A stretch of DNA of 64,000 bases. Origin: an uncultured Roseibium sp. (GTDB lineage Bacteria; Pseudomonadota; Alphaproteobacteria; Rhizobiales; Stappiaceae). Every line of letters starts with the position of its first letter. Positions within the stretch are counted from its first letter, which is position 1. The stretch covers positions 1-64,000 of the forward strand of contig NZ_CANMFD010000008.1 of the NCBI RefSeq assembly GCF_947496995.1. Direction: 5' to 3'. Shown piece after piece: positions 18,476 through 27,055 of this stretch. The position numbers and the translations under genes were made by a program. The notes below the pieces were generated by a model that searched no databases, was not told the origin of the DNA, and saw nothing but the letters and a program-made list of their open reading frames with translations.

Positions 18476-19303
18476 TTAGTGACTGACGCCGAGATAGGCA
18501 TCGATGACGGCCTGGCTGGCCTGAACCTCTTCGGGCGGCCCGTCGGCGATCTTCTTGCCGTAGTCGAGCACGACCACCCGGTCGGAAAGGTCCATGACGA
18601 CGCCCATGTCGTGTTCGATCAGGGCGATGGTGGTGCCGAATTCCTGGTTCACATCGATGATGAAGCGGCTCATGTCTTCTTTTTCTTCCAGGTTCATGCC
18701 CGCCATCGGCTCGTCGAGCAGCAGCAGCTCCGGCTCCATGGCAAGCGCCCGGCCGAGCTCGACCCGCTTCTGCAAACCGTAAGGAAGTCGGCCGACCGGC
18801 GTCTTGCGGATCGCCTGAATTTCGAGGAAGTCGATGATCTCCTCGACCTTCTTGCGGTGCTCGATCTCCTCGCGCTCCGCCGGACCGCGCCACAGGACCT
18901 GCCAGAAGAAATTGCGATGCATTTTCAGGGATCGGCCGGACATGATGTTGTCCAGCGTCGTCATGCCCTTGAACAGCGCCACATTCTGGAAGGTACGGGC
19001 GATGCCCTGGCTGGCTGCCTCGTAGGGCTTCATCTTGCGCCGGACTTTCCCGCGCCAGGTGATGGTGCCTTCCTGAGGATGGTAAAAGCCGTTGATGACG
19101 TTGAGCATGGAGGTCTTGCCGGCGCCGTTCGGGCCGATGATCGCCCGGATCTCTCCCTTGAGGATGTCGAAGGAGATATCGGTGATCGCCTTCACCCCGC
19201 CGAAGGCCAGCGACACGTTGTCGACCCTGAGCAAAACCTCGGCCTCACCGCTTGCCTGAGGGCCTGCCGGCGTCAATGCCTCGTCGGCAACAAAAGCATT
19301 CAT
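18476..19303 (-). CDS. livG: Liv-type ABC transporter ATP-binding protein (LivG-like)
   Basis: A 275-residue ATPase with Walker A AIIGPNGAGKTSMLNVI, signature LPYGLQKRVELGRAL and Walker B LLLLDEPMAGMN. The extra segment between Walker A and the signature and the EEKEDMSRFI stretch are usual for LivG. Its ATG overlaps the TGA of the long-chain ligase (19300-19303), so the ligase and the transporter are translationally coupled. Confidence 0.95.
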   Translation of the reverse strand: MNAFVADEALTPAGPQASGEAEVLLRVDNVSLAFGGVKAITDISFDILKGEIRAIIGPNGAGKTSMLNVINGFYHPQEGTITWRGKVRRKMKPYEAASQGIARTFQNVALFKGMTTLDNIMSGRSLKMHRNFFWQVLWRGPAEREEIEHRKKVEEIIDFLEIQAIRKTPVGRLPYGLQKRVELGRALAMEPELLLLDEPMAGMNLEEKEDMSRFIIDVNQEFGTTIALIEHDMGVVMDLSDRVVVLDYGKKIADGPPEEVQASQAVIDAYLGVSH

Positions 19304-21285
19304 TCGGCGGCCTCCCTGCTGGCCGTTCCAGCGTCATGGAAAGCCATGTCGCGGATCTCGACCGTCGCTTCGATCGCGCCCTTGCGGCCGTCCTCGAAGG
19401 TCACTTCCGTCTTGACGTATTTGGTGGCCGAGCCGTCATAAAGCGCCTCGATCAGGGGCCCGTAGCGCTCGGCGATGAAACTGCGGCGCACCTTCTGGGT
19501 CCGTGTCAGTTCGCCGTCATCGGCATCCAGTTCCTTGTGCAGGATCAGGAAGCGCCTGATCTGGGCACCGGCCATCATCGGCTCACGCGACAGGTCCCGG
19601 TTGACCTGCTCGACATGGCTCTCGATCATTGCATAGACATCCGGATGCTGGGCCAGCTCCTGATAGGACGCGTAATTAACGTTGTTGCGCTCCGCCCAGG
19701 AACCGACGGCGGTCAGGTCGATGTTGATGAACACCCCGACCCGGTCCCGCTCATGGCCGAACGCCACGGCTTCCTTGATGTTGGGGAAGAACTTCAGCTT
19801 GTTCTCGATGTACTTGGGCGCGAACAGGGCCCCGCCCGTCAGCTTGCCGACGTCCTTGGCCCGGTCGATGATCTTCAGATGGCCGTTGTCGGCGATAATG
19901 CCGGCATCGCCCGTATGCACCCAGCCATCCGCCGTCTTGGTTTCGCCAGTGGCCGCATCGTTCTTGAAATAGCCGACGAAAACCCCCGGCGAGCGATACA
20001 TGACCTCACCGCTTTCGGCGATCTTCAGCTCCACATCCGGAGCCGGCTTGCCGACCGTGTCGGCGAAGATCTCGCCATCAGGCTGCAGGGTGATATAAAC
20101 GCTGGCTTCCGTCTGGCCGTAAAGCTGTTTCAGGTTCAGGCCGAGCGAACGGTAGAACTGGAAGATCTCCGGCCCGATCGCCTCCCCGGCGGTGTAGCCA
20201 ACCTTCATGCGGGTGAGGCCCATGCGGTTCTTGAGCGGACCGTAGACAAAGAACTCGCCGAGCCGGTACAGCAGCCGGCCTTTCAGAGAAACCTCTTCGC
20301 CGTTGAGGATCTTTTCGCCGAGTTTGCGCGCCACGCCCATGAAATAATCGAACATGGCGCGCTTGGTCTTCCCGGCGTCTTCCATGTTGACCATGATCAT
20401 CGTCAGCATGGTCTCGAAGACCCGTGGCGGCGCGAAAAAGTAGGTCGGCGCGATCTCGCGCCTGTCGACGTCGATCGTGTCCATGCCTTCCGGGCAGTTG
20501 ACGCAGTAACCGGCCGTGAAGGCCTGCGCGAGCGAAAACACATGATCGCCGATCCAGGCCATAGGCAGATAGGCGAGCACTTCCTCGGTCTCGTCCAGAT
20601 GGTCGAACTCATTGCCGTTGCGCGCCGAGATCACCAGGTTGTCGAAGGACAGCATGACACCCTTTGGGCGCCCCGTGGTGCCCGATGTATAGAGCATCAC
20701 TGCAATGTCCGAGCCCTTGCCGGCCGCAAGTCCCTGTTCCCACTCGCTCTTGAGAGACGCCGATTGCGCCTGCAGCGCCCGGCCCTTGTCCTGGACCGTT
20801 GCATAGTCGTGCAGTTGGGAATGATCGTAGTCGCGCAGACCGCGCACCTCGTCATAGATCACATGTTTGAGCGACGGCACTTCGTCCGACATCGACAACA
20901 GCTTGTCGACCTGCTCCTGATCCTCGACGATCGCGAAGACGACTTCCGCATGGCCAAGCACATAGGCCATTTCTTCCGCCACGCTGTCGGCATAGACCGG
21001 GACCGGCACCGCGCCGATCGCCTGCGCGGCGACCATGGCCCAGTAGAGTCGCGGCCGGTTCGCGCCGACAATTGCGATCTTGTCTCCGGCCTTGAGGCCG
21101 AGCGACTGCAACCCGATGGAAAATGCGCGGATTTCTTCTGCCACCCCGGACCAGGTCCAGCTCTGCCAGATCCCGAAATCCTTCTCCCGGAACGCTGTCC
21201 GGTTCCCGAATACCTGCGCATTGTGCAGCAGGATCTTCGGAAAGGTGTCCTCCCCGCGCAGTGTAGCGCTGGCCGACCCAACCAT
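19300..21285 (-). CDS. Long-chain acyl-CoA synthetase (AMP-forming, FadD15-like)
   Basis: A 661-residue enzyme activating a carboxylic acid to its CoA thioester with ATP. The ATG at 21285 (MVGSASATLRG) is preceded by GGGGAAG. The AMP-binding P-loop reads MLYTSGTTGRPKGVMLS, followed by YGQTEASVYITLQPDGE and the hinge GWVHTGDAGIIADNGHLKIIDRAKD. Length fits the long-chain/bubblegum type. It opens the co-directional block ligase-livG-livH-livM-binding protein-livF-PaaK-like ligase; the 4-bp overlap with livG is strong evidence for one transcript. Chain length and aromaticity of the substrate are unknown. Confidence 0.93.
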   Translation of the reverse strand: MVGSASATLRGEDTFPKILLHNAQVFGNRTAFREKDFGIWQSWTWSGVAEEIRAFSIGLQSLGLKAGDKIAIVGANRPRLYWAMVAAQAIGAVPVPVYADSVAEEMAYVLGHAEVVFAIVEDQEQVDKLLSMSDEVPSLKHVIYDEVRGLRDYDHSQLHDYATVQDKGRALQAQSASLKSEWEQGLAAGKGSDIAVMLYTSGTTGRPKGVMLSFDNLVISARNGNEFDHLDETEEVLAYLPMAWIGDHVFSLAQAFTAGYCVNCPEGMDTIDVDRREIAPTYFFAPPRVFETMLTMIMVNMEDAGKTKRAMFDYFMGVARKLGEKILNGEEVSLKGRLLYRLGEFFVYGPLKNRMGLTRMKVGYTAGEAIGPEIFQFYRSLGLNLKQLYGQTEASVYITLQPDGEIFADTVGKPAPDVELKIAESGEVMYRSPGVFVGYFKNDAATGETKTADGWVHTGDAGIIADNGHLKIIDRAKDVGKLTGGALFAPKYIENKLKFFPNIKEAVAFGHERDRVGVFINIDLTAVGSWAERNNVNYASYQELAQHPDVYAMIESHVEQVNRDLSREPMMAGAQIRRFLILHKELDADDGELTRTQKVRRSFIAERYGPLIEALYDGSATKYVKTEVTFEDGRKGAIEATVEIRDMAFHDAGTASREAAE

Positions 21286-21303
21286 ATGTCGTTTCTTCCC
21301 CTG

Positions 21304-21460
21304 AAGCATCCCGCGTTCGAAGGAACGCGGACAAGATGCTTCATCCATTTTATGCGATCAACTTTTTCGCTTTCAGAAACTGAAAGCGGGTTGATCTTGA
21401 GCATCCCGCGTTCGAAGGAACGCGGACAAGATGCTTCATCTTCGTTCTGGAGGATCAACC
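21304..21460. repeat. Intergenic mosaic of palindromic repeats
   Basis: Two identical 40-bp copies lie at 21306-21345 and 21401-21440. Each folds as a nested hairpin: outer GCATC...GATGC and inner CCGCGTTC-GAAG-GAACGCGG. Between them (21358-21397) is another imperfect palindrome, GATCAAC...CGCTTTCAG-AAA-CTGAAAGCG...GTTGATC, and AGGATCAACC at 21451 repeats one of its arms. This alternation of palindromic modules resembles intergenic mosaic elements known from rhizobia and enterobacteria. It lies directly upstream of the acyl-CoA ligase and so within its 5' leader or promoter region. Confidence 0.8.
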
Positions 21461-21874
21461 CGTCCACGTTCATGCCGTGCATCGGGCCAATCCAGTAAGG
21501 CGCCCCGGTTTCTCCGGGATCGTTCCTGCCCACCCATGAAACGCCCTGCCGCCGCAACCTTCAACCGGTAATTTGCCGGAAGTTGCGCAACAGCCCGTTT
21601 CAGAGCCGACGACAGGAAGCTAGGGGCGCGGATTTGCAGCAGTATGTTTCAATCATGTCGAATTGTTGCAATTGCGCTGCAGGTGCGAAGGAGGCGGGAG
21701 GAAGAGCCGCGGATAAAGTGACTATACAATTCAGGGCTTGCACCAACGCCACACCGTCATGTTTTGCCAAAGGCAAGCATCTCACCAAGTTGAACGAAGA
21801 GAGATGCTTGCCGCACGCTCCCGGACCAAACCCGGTCTCACGACCGCAATTGCTCAAGGAGCTTGTGTTCCGGG
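21461..21874. other. Intergenic region with one long inverted repeat, no gene seen
   Basis: About 410 bp without a convincing coding frame; the open frames here have no family resemblance. A 12-bp inverted repeat, GGCAAGCATCTC (21772-21783) and GAGATGCTTGCC (21801-21812), has a 17-nt loop. It lies about 60 bp past the stop of the amidohydrolase operon and could be a transcript end for that strand, but there is no strong T-run. Confidence 0.5.
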
Positions 21875-23569
21875 TTACTCCGCCGCCCCGGACAGCAGCG
21901 CCCCAGCACCTGAATCGTCTTCCCCGTGAATTTGAGCCAGACCCGGGTTCAGACCAATGGTGTGCTCGTTCAGCCAGGTGCCCACTTCGATGGGCTTGAA
22001 CTTGCCCTCGGCTTCGACCGGGAAGCGGATGGCCTGACCTGCCTTGACCGGCAGCACTTCATTGTCCTTGACCACAATTGTGCCATTGACCACGACATAG
22101 GGAATTCCAGTGGTTGGAATGCCGTGTTCGCCCACCTTGTAGCCGGAGTTGTCGGTGACGGTCTCAGGGTCGAAAATGGTGATGTCGGCAACTTTGCCCA
22201 CCTGCAACCGGCCCCGATCCTGCATGGATTCAAGGCCTGTATCGCCCAAGTGTTTGGCGACCCAGTAACTGGCCTGCGCAATGGTGAACATCAGTGGCAC
22301 GCCCTGTTCGCGGCCCATGCGGAGGGTGGCGCCCCGTGTACCCGAGGTTCTCGGGTGACCGCGATAGTCTGACCAGTCCGCGTCCCAGGGCAGCAGCTCG
22401 CCATCGTCCCCAACGCCAGCCATTGCATCACTGGCAATGGTCATGTGCGGAATGGTTAGCCAATAGGGCATCCAGTCTTCGCGGTAGGGGAAGAACACGA
22501 CAACGGCGCGGCCGGGATTGCTTTCCAGCAGGGCTGCGTAGGTCTCATCTGTCAGATAGGCATCATCGACCGGATCGTAGAGCGTATCCTCATAGCGATA
22601 GCCGTATTTGTCCTTCCACTCTGCCGGGCGCAGGAAATCAGCGCTGACGGGCGTGGAGCCGGCGGCATAGGGGTAATACTCGGACCACATGTTGAGGCCC
22701 TTGTCCCGGGCCAGTTGCAGTTTCTCCTCGATTTCCCACCAGCCGTAATCATTGTTGTGTGCCATCAGCAGCGGCGCATCCAGAAGCATGGCATTGGTGA
22801 AGATCTCATCAAAGGCGATGGGGGCTTCGGTCGGTGTGTCCTGAATCAAATGATAGCGCGTGTGCACCGATGTCAGGCGGCCATAGTTTGCCGCTGCGCG
22901 TTGTGCGGCGAACAGCTCGTAGCTGGTCAGTCCACGCGCCATATAGGCAGCCCCGACACCGACGCCGAGCGCGCCGTTCTTCAGGTCTTCGTCGAGGATC
23001 TGCATCACCTCGTTCATCTGGTCGATGGAGGATCTGGTCACTGACCAGCCAACAACCCCATCGGCTCCGGCGGCGGCGATGTAAGGGGTCGCTCTGGCGT
23101 AATCGGTCGGGGCGCTCAGCCCGGCTTCGGGATCGTGAACCGCCATACGGGCCATGATCATGCCCGCAGTGGTGCCGAAGTTGACCTGCCAGCCGGTGTC
23201 AATCTTCTCGTCATACCAGCCACCGACGTTAAAAGCGCCAAGCTCAAGGTCCATGCCGGTGGTGACACCGTCACGCAGCGCCATCTTGGTCGCGAATTCA
23301 TCGACGGCGTGATAGTGCGTGTCGATGAAACCCGGAGCAACAACGAGTCCCGTCGCATCGATGGTCTCGTCGCCGGTAATGGCCTGCTTGGTGATGTTGA
23401 CGATCCGGCCATCCTTGACGGCAACATTGGCGACCTCATCGCGCATTGTCTCCGGATCCATGACACGACCATTCAGAATTACGAGGTCATAGTCTTGGGC
23501 ATGACCGACAGAGGCGGTCATTGCGACTAGGATCAGCGCTCCGGCCACAAGGTTCTTTTTTCTCATCAT
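21875..23569 (-). CDS. Exported amidohydrolase, D-aminoacylase-like (third of the tandem)
   Basis: A 564-residue protein; GGAG precedes two adjacent ATGs (23569 and 23566), so the start is uncertain by one codon. A signal peptide (KKNLVAGALILVAMTASVGHAQ) predicts the periplasm, unusual for this superfamily. The metal-dependent TIM barrel has the HxH motif in GFIDTHYHAVDEF and the typical preceding strand LVILNGRVMDPET. Late motifs include VGKVADITIFDPETV and VVVNGTIVVKDNE, the composite beta-sandwich at the end. The family (AmdhI/D-aminoacylase) removes N-acyl groups from D-amino acids or hydrolyses cyclic amides; the substrate is unknown. It is 62 bp downstream of the next amidohydrolase. 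Confidence 0.88.
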   Translation of the reverse strand: MMRKKNLVAGALILVAMTASVGHAQDYDLVILNGRVMDPETMRDEVANVAVKDGRIVNITKQAITGDETIDATGLVVAPGFIDTHYHAVDEFATKMALRDGVTTGMDLELGAFNVGGWYDEKIDTGWQVNFGTTAGMIMARMAVHDPEAGLSAPTDYARATPYIAAAGADGVVGWSVTRSSIDQMNEVMQILDEDLKNGALGVGVGAAYMARGLTSYELFAAQRAAANYGRLTSVHTRYHLIQDTPTEAPIAFDEIFTNAMLLDAPLLMAHNNDYGWWEIEEKLQLARDKGLNMWSEYYPYAAGSTPVSADFLRPAEWKDKYGYRYEDTLYDPVDDAYLTDETYAALLESNPGRAVVVFFPYREDWMPYWLTIPHMTIASDAMAGVGDDGELLPWDADWSDYRGHPRTSGTRGATLRMGREQGVPLMFTIAQASYWVAKHLGDTGLESMQDRGRLQVGKVADITIFDPETVTDNSGYKVGEHGIPTTGIPYVVVNGTIVVKDNEVLPVKAGQAIRFPVEAEGKFKPIEVGTWLNEHTIGLNPGLAQIHGEDDSGAGALLSGAAE

Positions 23570-23631
23570 TTCAACTCCGTTGCTGGGGTGTCTGACTGGA
23601 TTCCGCATTCACTTTCGGTCTGCATCCCACG

Positions 23632-24966
23632 TCACTGCAGCGTGTTTTTGAAGATCTTTCCGTCCTTCATGATGAGATCGAAATTCTCATGAGGTGCGGC
23701 GATCAGGTCGATGTTCTCCAGAGGATTGCCGTCAACCAAGATCAGGTCGGCGTAAGCACCCTCTTGAACCACACCGAGTGGTCCGGCCAGGTAAGGATGT
23801 CGGGGGCCCGCCAACTCCAATAGTTCCGCATTGGTCGAAGTCGCCATTTTTAGAACTTCATAAGGCGTATACCAGTGCTGAAGTTTGGCCAAAAACGCAC
23901 CTTGACGCTCCGCCAAGGCCGGGTCGAAGAGAATGTCAGTACCGAAAGCGACTTTGACACCGACCTCTTTGGCCGTGCTGTAAGTACGGTCCGTCCCATT
24001 GGTCACTTCAATCCATTTTTTCTGGCTTTCAGGATCATCAAAGATAAAGCCGTCCTCATCATTCAAGAGCGGTTGAACCGAAAGCCATACATCGTTGTCA
24101 CGCATCAATTCCATGGTCTCGCGACTCATCAGGAAACCATGTTCGATAGACTTCACGCCTGCCTCAACGGCTATCTGTACAGCCTCATCGGTAAAGACAT
24201 GCGACGCGACATAGGTGTTGTAGGTATCTGCGACCTCAACGAAGGCTTCGATCTCGGCCTTGGTAAATTGGCGCACATCCAGAGGGTCATAGGTGGATGA
24301 AACCCCGCCACCGGTGGAAATCTTGAGCTGGGACGCACCCATGCGCATGATCTCGCGCGACGTCTTGATCACTTCGGGCACACCATCGGCCATGGCCATC
24401 AGCCCGACGCTGTACCAATACCACTGCGAGTTCGCCGGATTGGTCGGCACCGCCTGGTAAGGACGGTAGTCGAAATGTCCGCCAGTCTGGGTTACCGGTG
24501 GACCGGACGGAAGAATGCGCGGACCATTGATCTCGCCTGCATCAATCATCCGCTTGATAGCAAATGAATTACCTCCCACATCCCGGACAGTCGTGAACCC
24601 CCGCAAAAGCGTCCCTTCTGAGCCTATGGCCCCCCGCACGGCCACTTCAAGGATATCCCCCGTCACAACCACACTCTGCGGGTTGCAACAATAAAGGGTA
24701 TGCCAATGAGCATCGATCAAACCCGGTATAAGTGTCCGTCCGCCGCCGTCGATCACTGTTGCCTCACCGGCTTCAATCGGGTCGCTCGACACGGTCTTGA
24801 TCAGATTTCCCTCGATCAGGACATTCAAGTTCTCGATCCGCGTCTCGTTAACGCCGTCAAAGACATGGACGTTGGTAAAGAGGGTCTGATCCGGTGTTTC
24901 CTGAGCCATCGCGGCACTTCCGGCAAAGGCAAAGGCGATCGCCATTCCAATGTGAGGCAGTCTCAT
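23632..24966 (-). CDS. Exported amidohydrolase, prolidase/imidazolonepropionase-like (second of the tandem)
   Basis: A 444-residue protein with signal peptide MRLPHIGMAIAFAFAGSAAMAQ. The amidohydrolase barrel shows LIPGLIDAHWHT (HxH), LKISTGGG (bridging Lys), SHVFTDEAV, SIEHGFLMS (metal His) and FGTDILFDP (catalytic Asp). This set matches the Xaa-Pro dipeptidase/imidazolonepropionase-like branch, which hydrolyses small amides, often dipeptides. Several 60-bp lines inside the gene are only 42-45% G+C by hand count, against about 62% in the Liv cluster, a possible sign of transfer. It is separated from the upstream amidohydrolase by 31 bp. Confidence 0.88.
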   Translation of the reverse strand: MRLPHIGMAIAFAFAGSAAMAQETPDQTLFTNVHVFDGVNETRIENLNVLIEGNLIKTVSSDPIEAGEATVIDGGGRTLIPGLIDAHWHTLYCCNPQSVVVTGDILEVAVRGAIGSEGTLLRGFTTVRDVGGNSFAIKRMIDAGEINGPRILPSGPPVTQTGGHFDYRPYQAVPTNPANSQWYWYSVGLMAMADGVPEVIKTSREIMRMGASQLKISTGGGVSSTYDPLDVRQFTKAEIEAFVEVADTYNTYVASHVFTDEAVQIAVEAGVKSIEHGFLMSRETMELMRDNDVWLSVQPLLNDEDGFIFDDPESQKKWIEVTNGTDRTYSTAKEVGVKVAFGTDILFDPALAERQGAFLAKLQHWYTPYEVLKMATSTNAELLELAGPRHPYLAGPLGVVQEGAYADLILVDGNPLENIDLIAAPHENFDLIMKDGKIFKNTLQ

Positions 24967-24997
24967 GGTGTTTTCTCCTCCACCAATTGTGCGGAAA

Positions 24998-26557
24998 TCA
25001 GTCCGCTACGGCATTGCGGATCGGGCGGCCATTTGGAGCATCCAGAACGAGGTCTCCGTTACGCACCGAGAAACCGCCGTTGACCAGAACGGTCTGCACG
25101 CCGACAGCCGGTTTATTGGCATCCTCAAAAGTGGCCATATCGGCGACGGTAGCGGGATCGAACACGACGATATCCGCATCCATACCGATCTGGATCCGCC
25201 CTTTGGTGCGCATCTGCGGCACACTTTTCTCAAGCGTCTGCGCTGGCATCAGCGACATCTTGCGGATGGCCTCGCTCAGCGACATCAGCCCGCGCTCACG
25301 CACATAGGACCGCAGGATTTTAGCGAAGGTGCCGGCTGAACGCGGATGGCTGAAGACATTGTCCGGCAGGGGCCATTCATCGCCCTCATAGTTCTGAACG
25401 TTGCCATCTTCGTCGAAGTAGGACCAGAAGACCGAATCCGAGGCGACCAGCGCCGCCGGGTGGGTGACCGACAGATCCAGAAGGGCGAGATCTTCCGGGC
25501 TGGTCTCATCGAGGAAATGCCAGGTGATGAAGGTGCCGGGCTTGTTGGCCTGATAGTCCGCCAGTTCCTCTTCGCTCATCCGGTCCTTGCCGAGTTGGAA
25601 GTTTTCCGCTGTCGACGACATACGCTCGCGCCAGTCCGGACCGCTGAACATGGCCGCACCGACGACCGTGTTAGCAGCGCCATAGGGATAGGCCTCGGTG
25701 GTGACGTTGATACCTTTCGCCTGCGCTTCTTCCACCAGGGCCAGCGTGGTCTTGATGTCCGACAGGGAGGTCGAGTTGATGTGGCACAGGTGCATGTGCG
25801 CGCCGGTGATGGCGGCATTTGCGATCAGTTCCTTGATTGCCTCGAACGAACTTTGCGGCTCGATGTTGCTGGCGTACCGCACATGCGTAAAGGTGGGCAC
25901 GTTGTACGCGTTGGCCAGTTCGGAAAGCGCGAAATACTCCTTTTGACCGTAGCCCGGCGCGTAACCTGCGTTGATGCCGATGCCGAGTGCGCCGTCCTTC
26001 AGACCCTGCTCGACCAGGGACATGATGTGCTCGGACTGCTCAGGGGACGCGATGTCCATCTTCCAGTGGCTGTGGCCTTGTGCATCCTGGAAGTAAGCCG
26101 CCGTGGCCTGTGGATCGGTCTCGGTAAAGGTTGCGATCCGGCCAAAGGTCCAGCCAGCAGCCGCACCGTAGTTGACAGGAAGGTTCTTGTTGGCCTGGCC
26201 GTCGTACCAGTCGGCAATGGGCAGAACGCCGGACTCAAGCTCCAGCGATGTCGTGACTCCTTGCATCACCTGCATCCGGTAATCGCCGATGTTCTGGCCA
26301 TGGGCGTGCAGATCGATAAAGCCAGGTGACACGACCTTGCCAGTCGCGTCGATGACGGTCTCGCCGTCCAGCGGGAACTCACTGATCGCAGCGATCTTGC
26401 CATCTTCGATCGCCATATTGCGGATCGCGTCCAGACCGGTCTCCGGATCGATGACGCGTCCATTGTTAATGACAAGCTCGTAGTTCTGGGCCATGCCCGC
26501 AGATACTGTCAGAACACTGAAAACTAGCGCACCAGAGAGGTTGAATTTTAGCAACAT
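24998..26557 (-). CDS. Exported amidohydrolase, N-acyl-D-amino-acid deacylase-like (first of the tandem)
   Basis: A 519-residue protein with a signal peptide ending near VSAGMAQ. The strand LVINNGRVIDPETG, the HxH motif in GFIDLHAHGQ, the metal His candidates in FTHVRYAS and LCHINSTS, and VGVQTVLVNGGFSVRNGD at the end identify the D-aminoacylase/dihydroorotase-like branch. It shares layout and several motifs with the 564-residue protein at 21875-23569 and is probably an old paralogue. It opens the three-gene unit; no transporter of the same strand follows. The neighbouring MFS and LysR genes may or may not be functionally linked. Confidence 0.88.
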   Translation of the reverse strand: MLLKFNLSGALVFSVLTVSAGMAQNYELVINNGRVIDPETGLDAIRNMAIEDGKIAAISEFPLDGETVIDATGKVVSPGFIDLHAHGQNIGDYRMQVMQGVTTSLELESGVLPIADWYDGQANKNLPVNYGAAAGWTFGRIATFTETDPQATAAYFQDAQGHSHWKMDIASPEQSEHIMSLVEQGLKDGALGIGINAGYAPGYGQKEYFALSELANAYNVPTFTHVRYASNIEPQSSFEAIKELIANAAITGAHMHLCHINSTSLSDIKTTLALVEEAQAKGINVTTEAYPYGAANTVVGAAMFSGPDWRERMSSTAENFQLGKDRMSEEELADYQANKPGTFITWHFLDETSPEDLALLDLSVTHPAALVASDSVFWSYFDEDGNVQNYEGDEWPLPDNVFSHPRSAGTFAKILRSYVRERGLMSLSEAIRKMSLMPAQTLEKSVPQMRTKGRIQIGMDADIVVFDPATVADMATFEDANKPAVGVQTVLVNGGFSVRNGDLVLDAPNGRPIRNAVAD

Positions 26558-26840
26558 GCTGGTCGGTCTCCTATGATGACGGTATTGTGAAGAATGTCTT
26601 GTCAGCCTTCTTCGACAACGGACCCAGCCAAAACAGATAACGCTGTCAGCATTATTTGGAAGGTTTCAACTCAACGCATGTCTTCACTTCAAGAAATAGT
26701 GAACCGTTCAACAATCCGCCGTCAATTTACGCTACCCGCCTTGGATAGGTTTAACCGATCACCACCCGATGCGGTGAATGACCGCTTACCAGCTCATCAA
26801 CGCTAAACCCGCCAGTCCCCTACCCTGCCGCTCCCTTTGG
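26558..26840. other. Upstream region of the amidohydrolase operon, no gene seen
   Basis: About 280 bp of relatively AT-rich DNA that must carry the promoter of the amidohydrolase operon. GGAG lies about 10 nt before the first ATG of the operon on the minus strand. I see no clear operator and no family-like frame. Confidence 0.5.
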
Positions 26841-27055
26841 GGCGCATAAGATGCCGGCATGCAGGATATTCTGACCGCCCTTTACGACCGCACCGCCGCA
26901 TCGCCCCGGCCATCGTCTGGGACGGGGGCGTGTCGGCCGGGTAGGCGGCCACCTTGTCGGCGAGCCTCAGGAGATCGGCCTCGCTAGCGACTTCCAGCGC
27001 CAAGTTATGCAGGCCGACGTTCCGGCGGCGGTCGAAACCGTTAACCGAACCGGCC
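26841..27055. pseudogene. Chimeric relic: 5' end of an arsR copy fused to an internal piece of a VOC-gene copy
   Basis: Bases 26841-26930 match 30237-30327, the operator half-site and first codons of the intact arsR gene (shared stretch CATCGTCTGGGACGGGGGCG), with scattered changes and at least one single-base deletion that breaks the frame. Bases 26937-27055 match 32161-32279 inside the intact VOC gene without gaps; I count 11 mismatches in 119. Both pieces keep the order and orientation they have in the intact locus, where they are about 1.83 kb apart; only six bases separate them here. The simplest reading is an old duplicate of the arsR-permease-thioredoxin-VOC segment that lost its middle. 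Confidence 0.85.

Noticed and set aside
19252..21498. A 748-codon open frame on the plus strand
   Set aside because: Antisense to the long-chain acyl-CoA ligase and without any recognised motif.
21583..21999. A 138-codon plus-strand frame with a Cys-rich start
   Set aside because: It runs antisense into the amidohydrolase gene and its composition is not protein-like after the first 40 residues.
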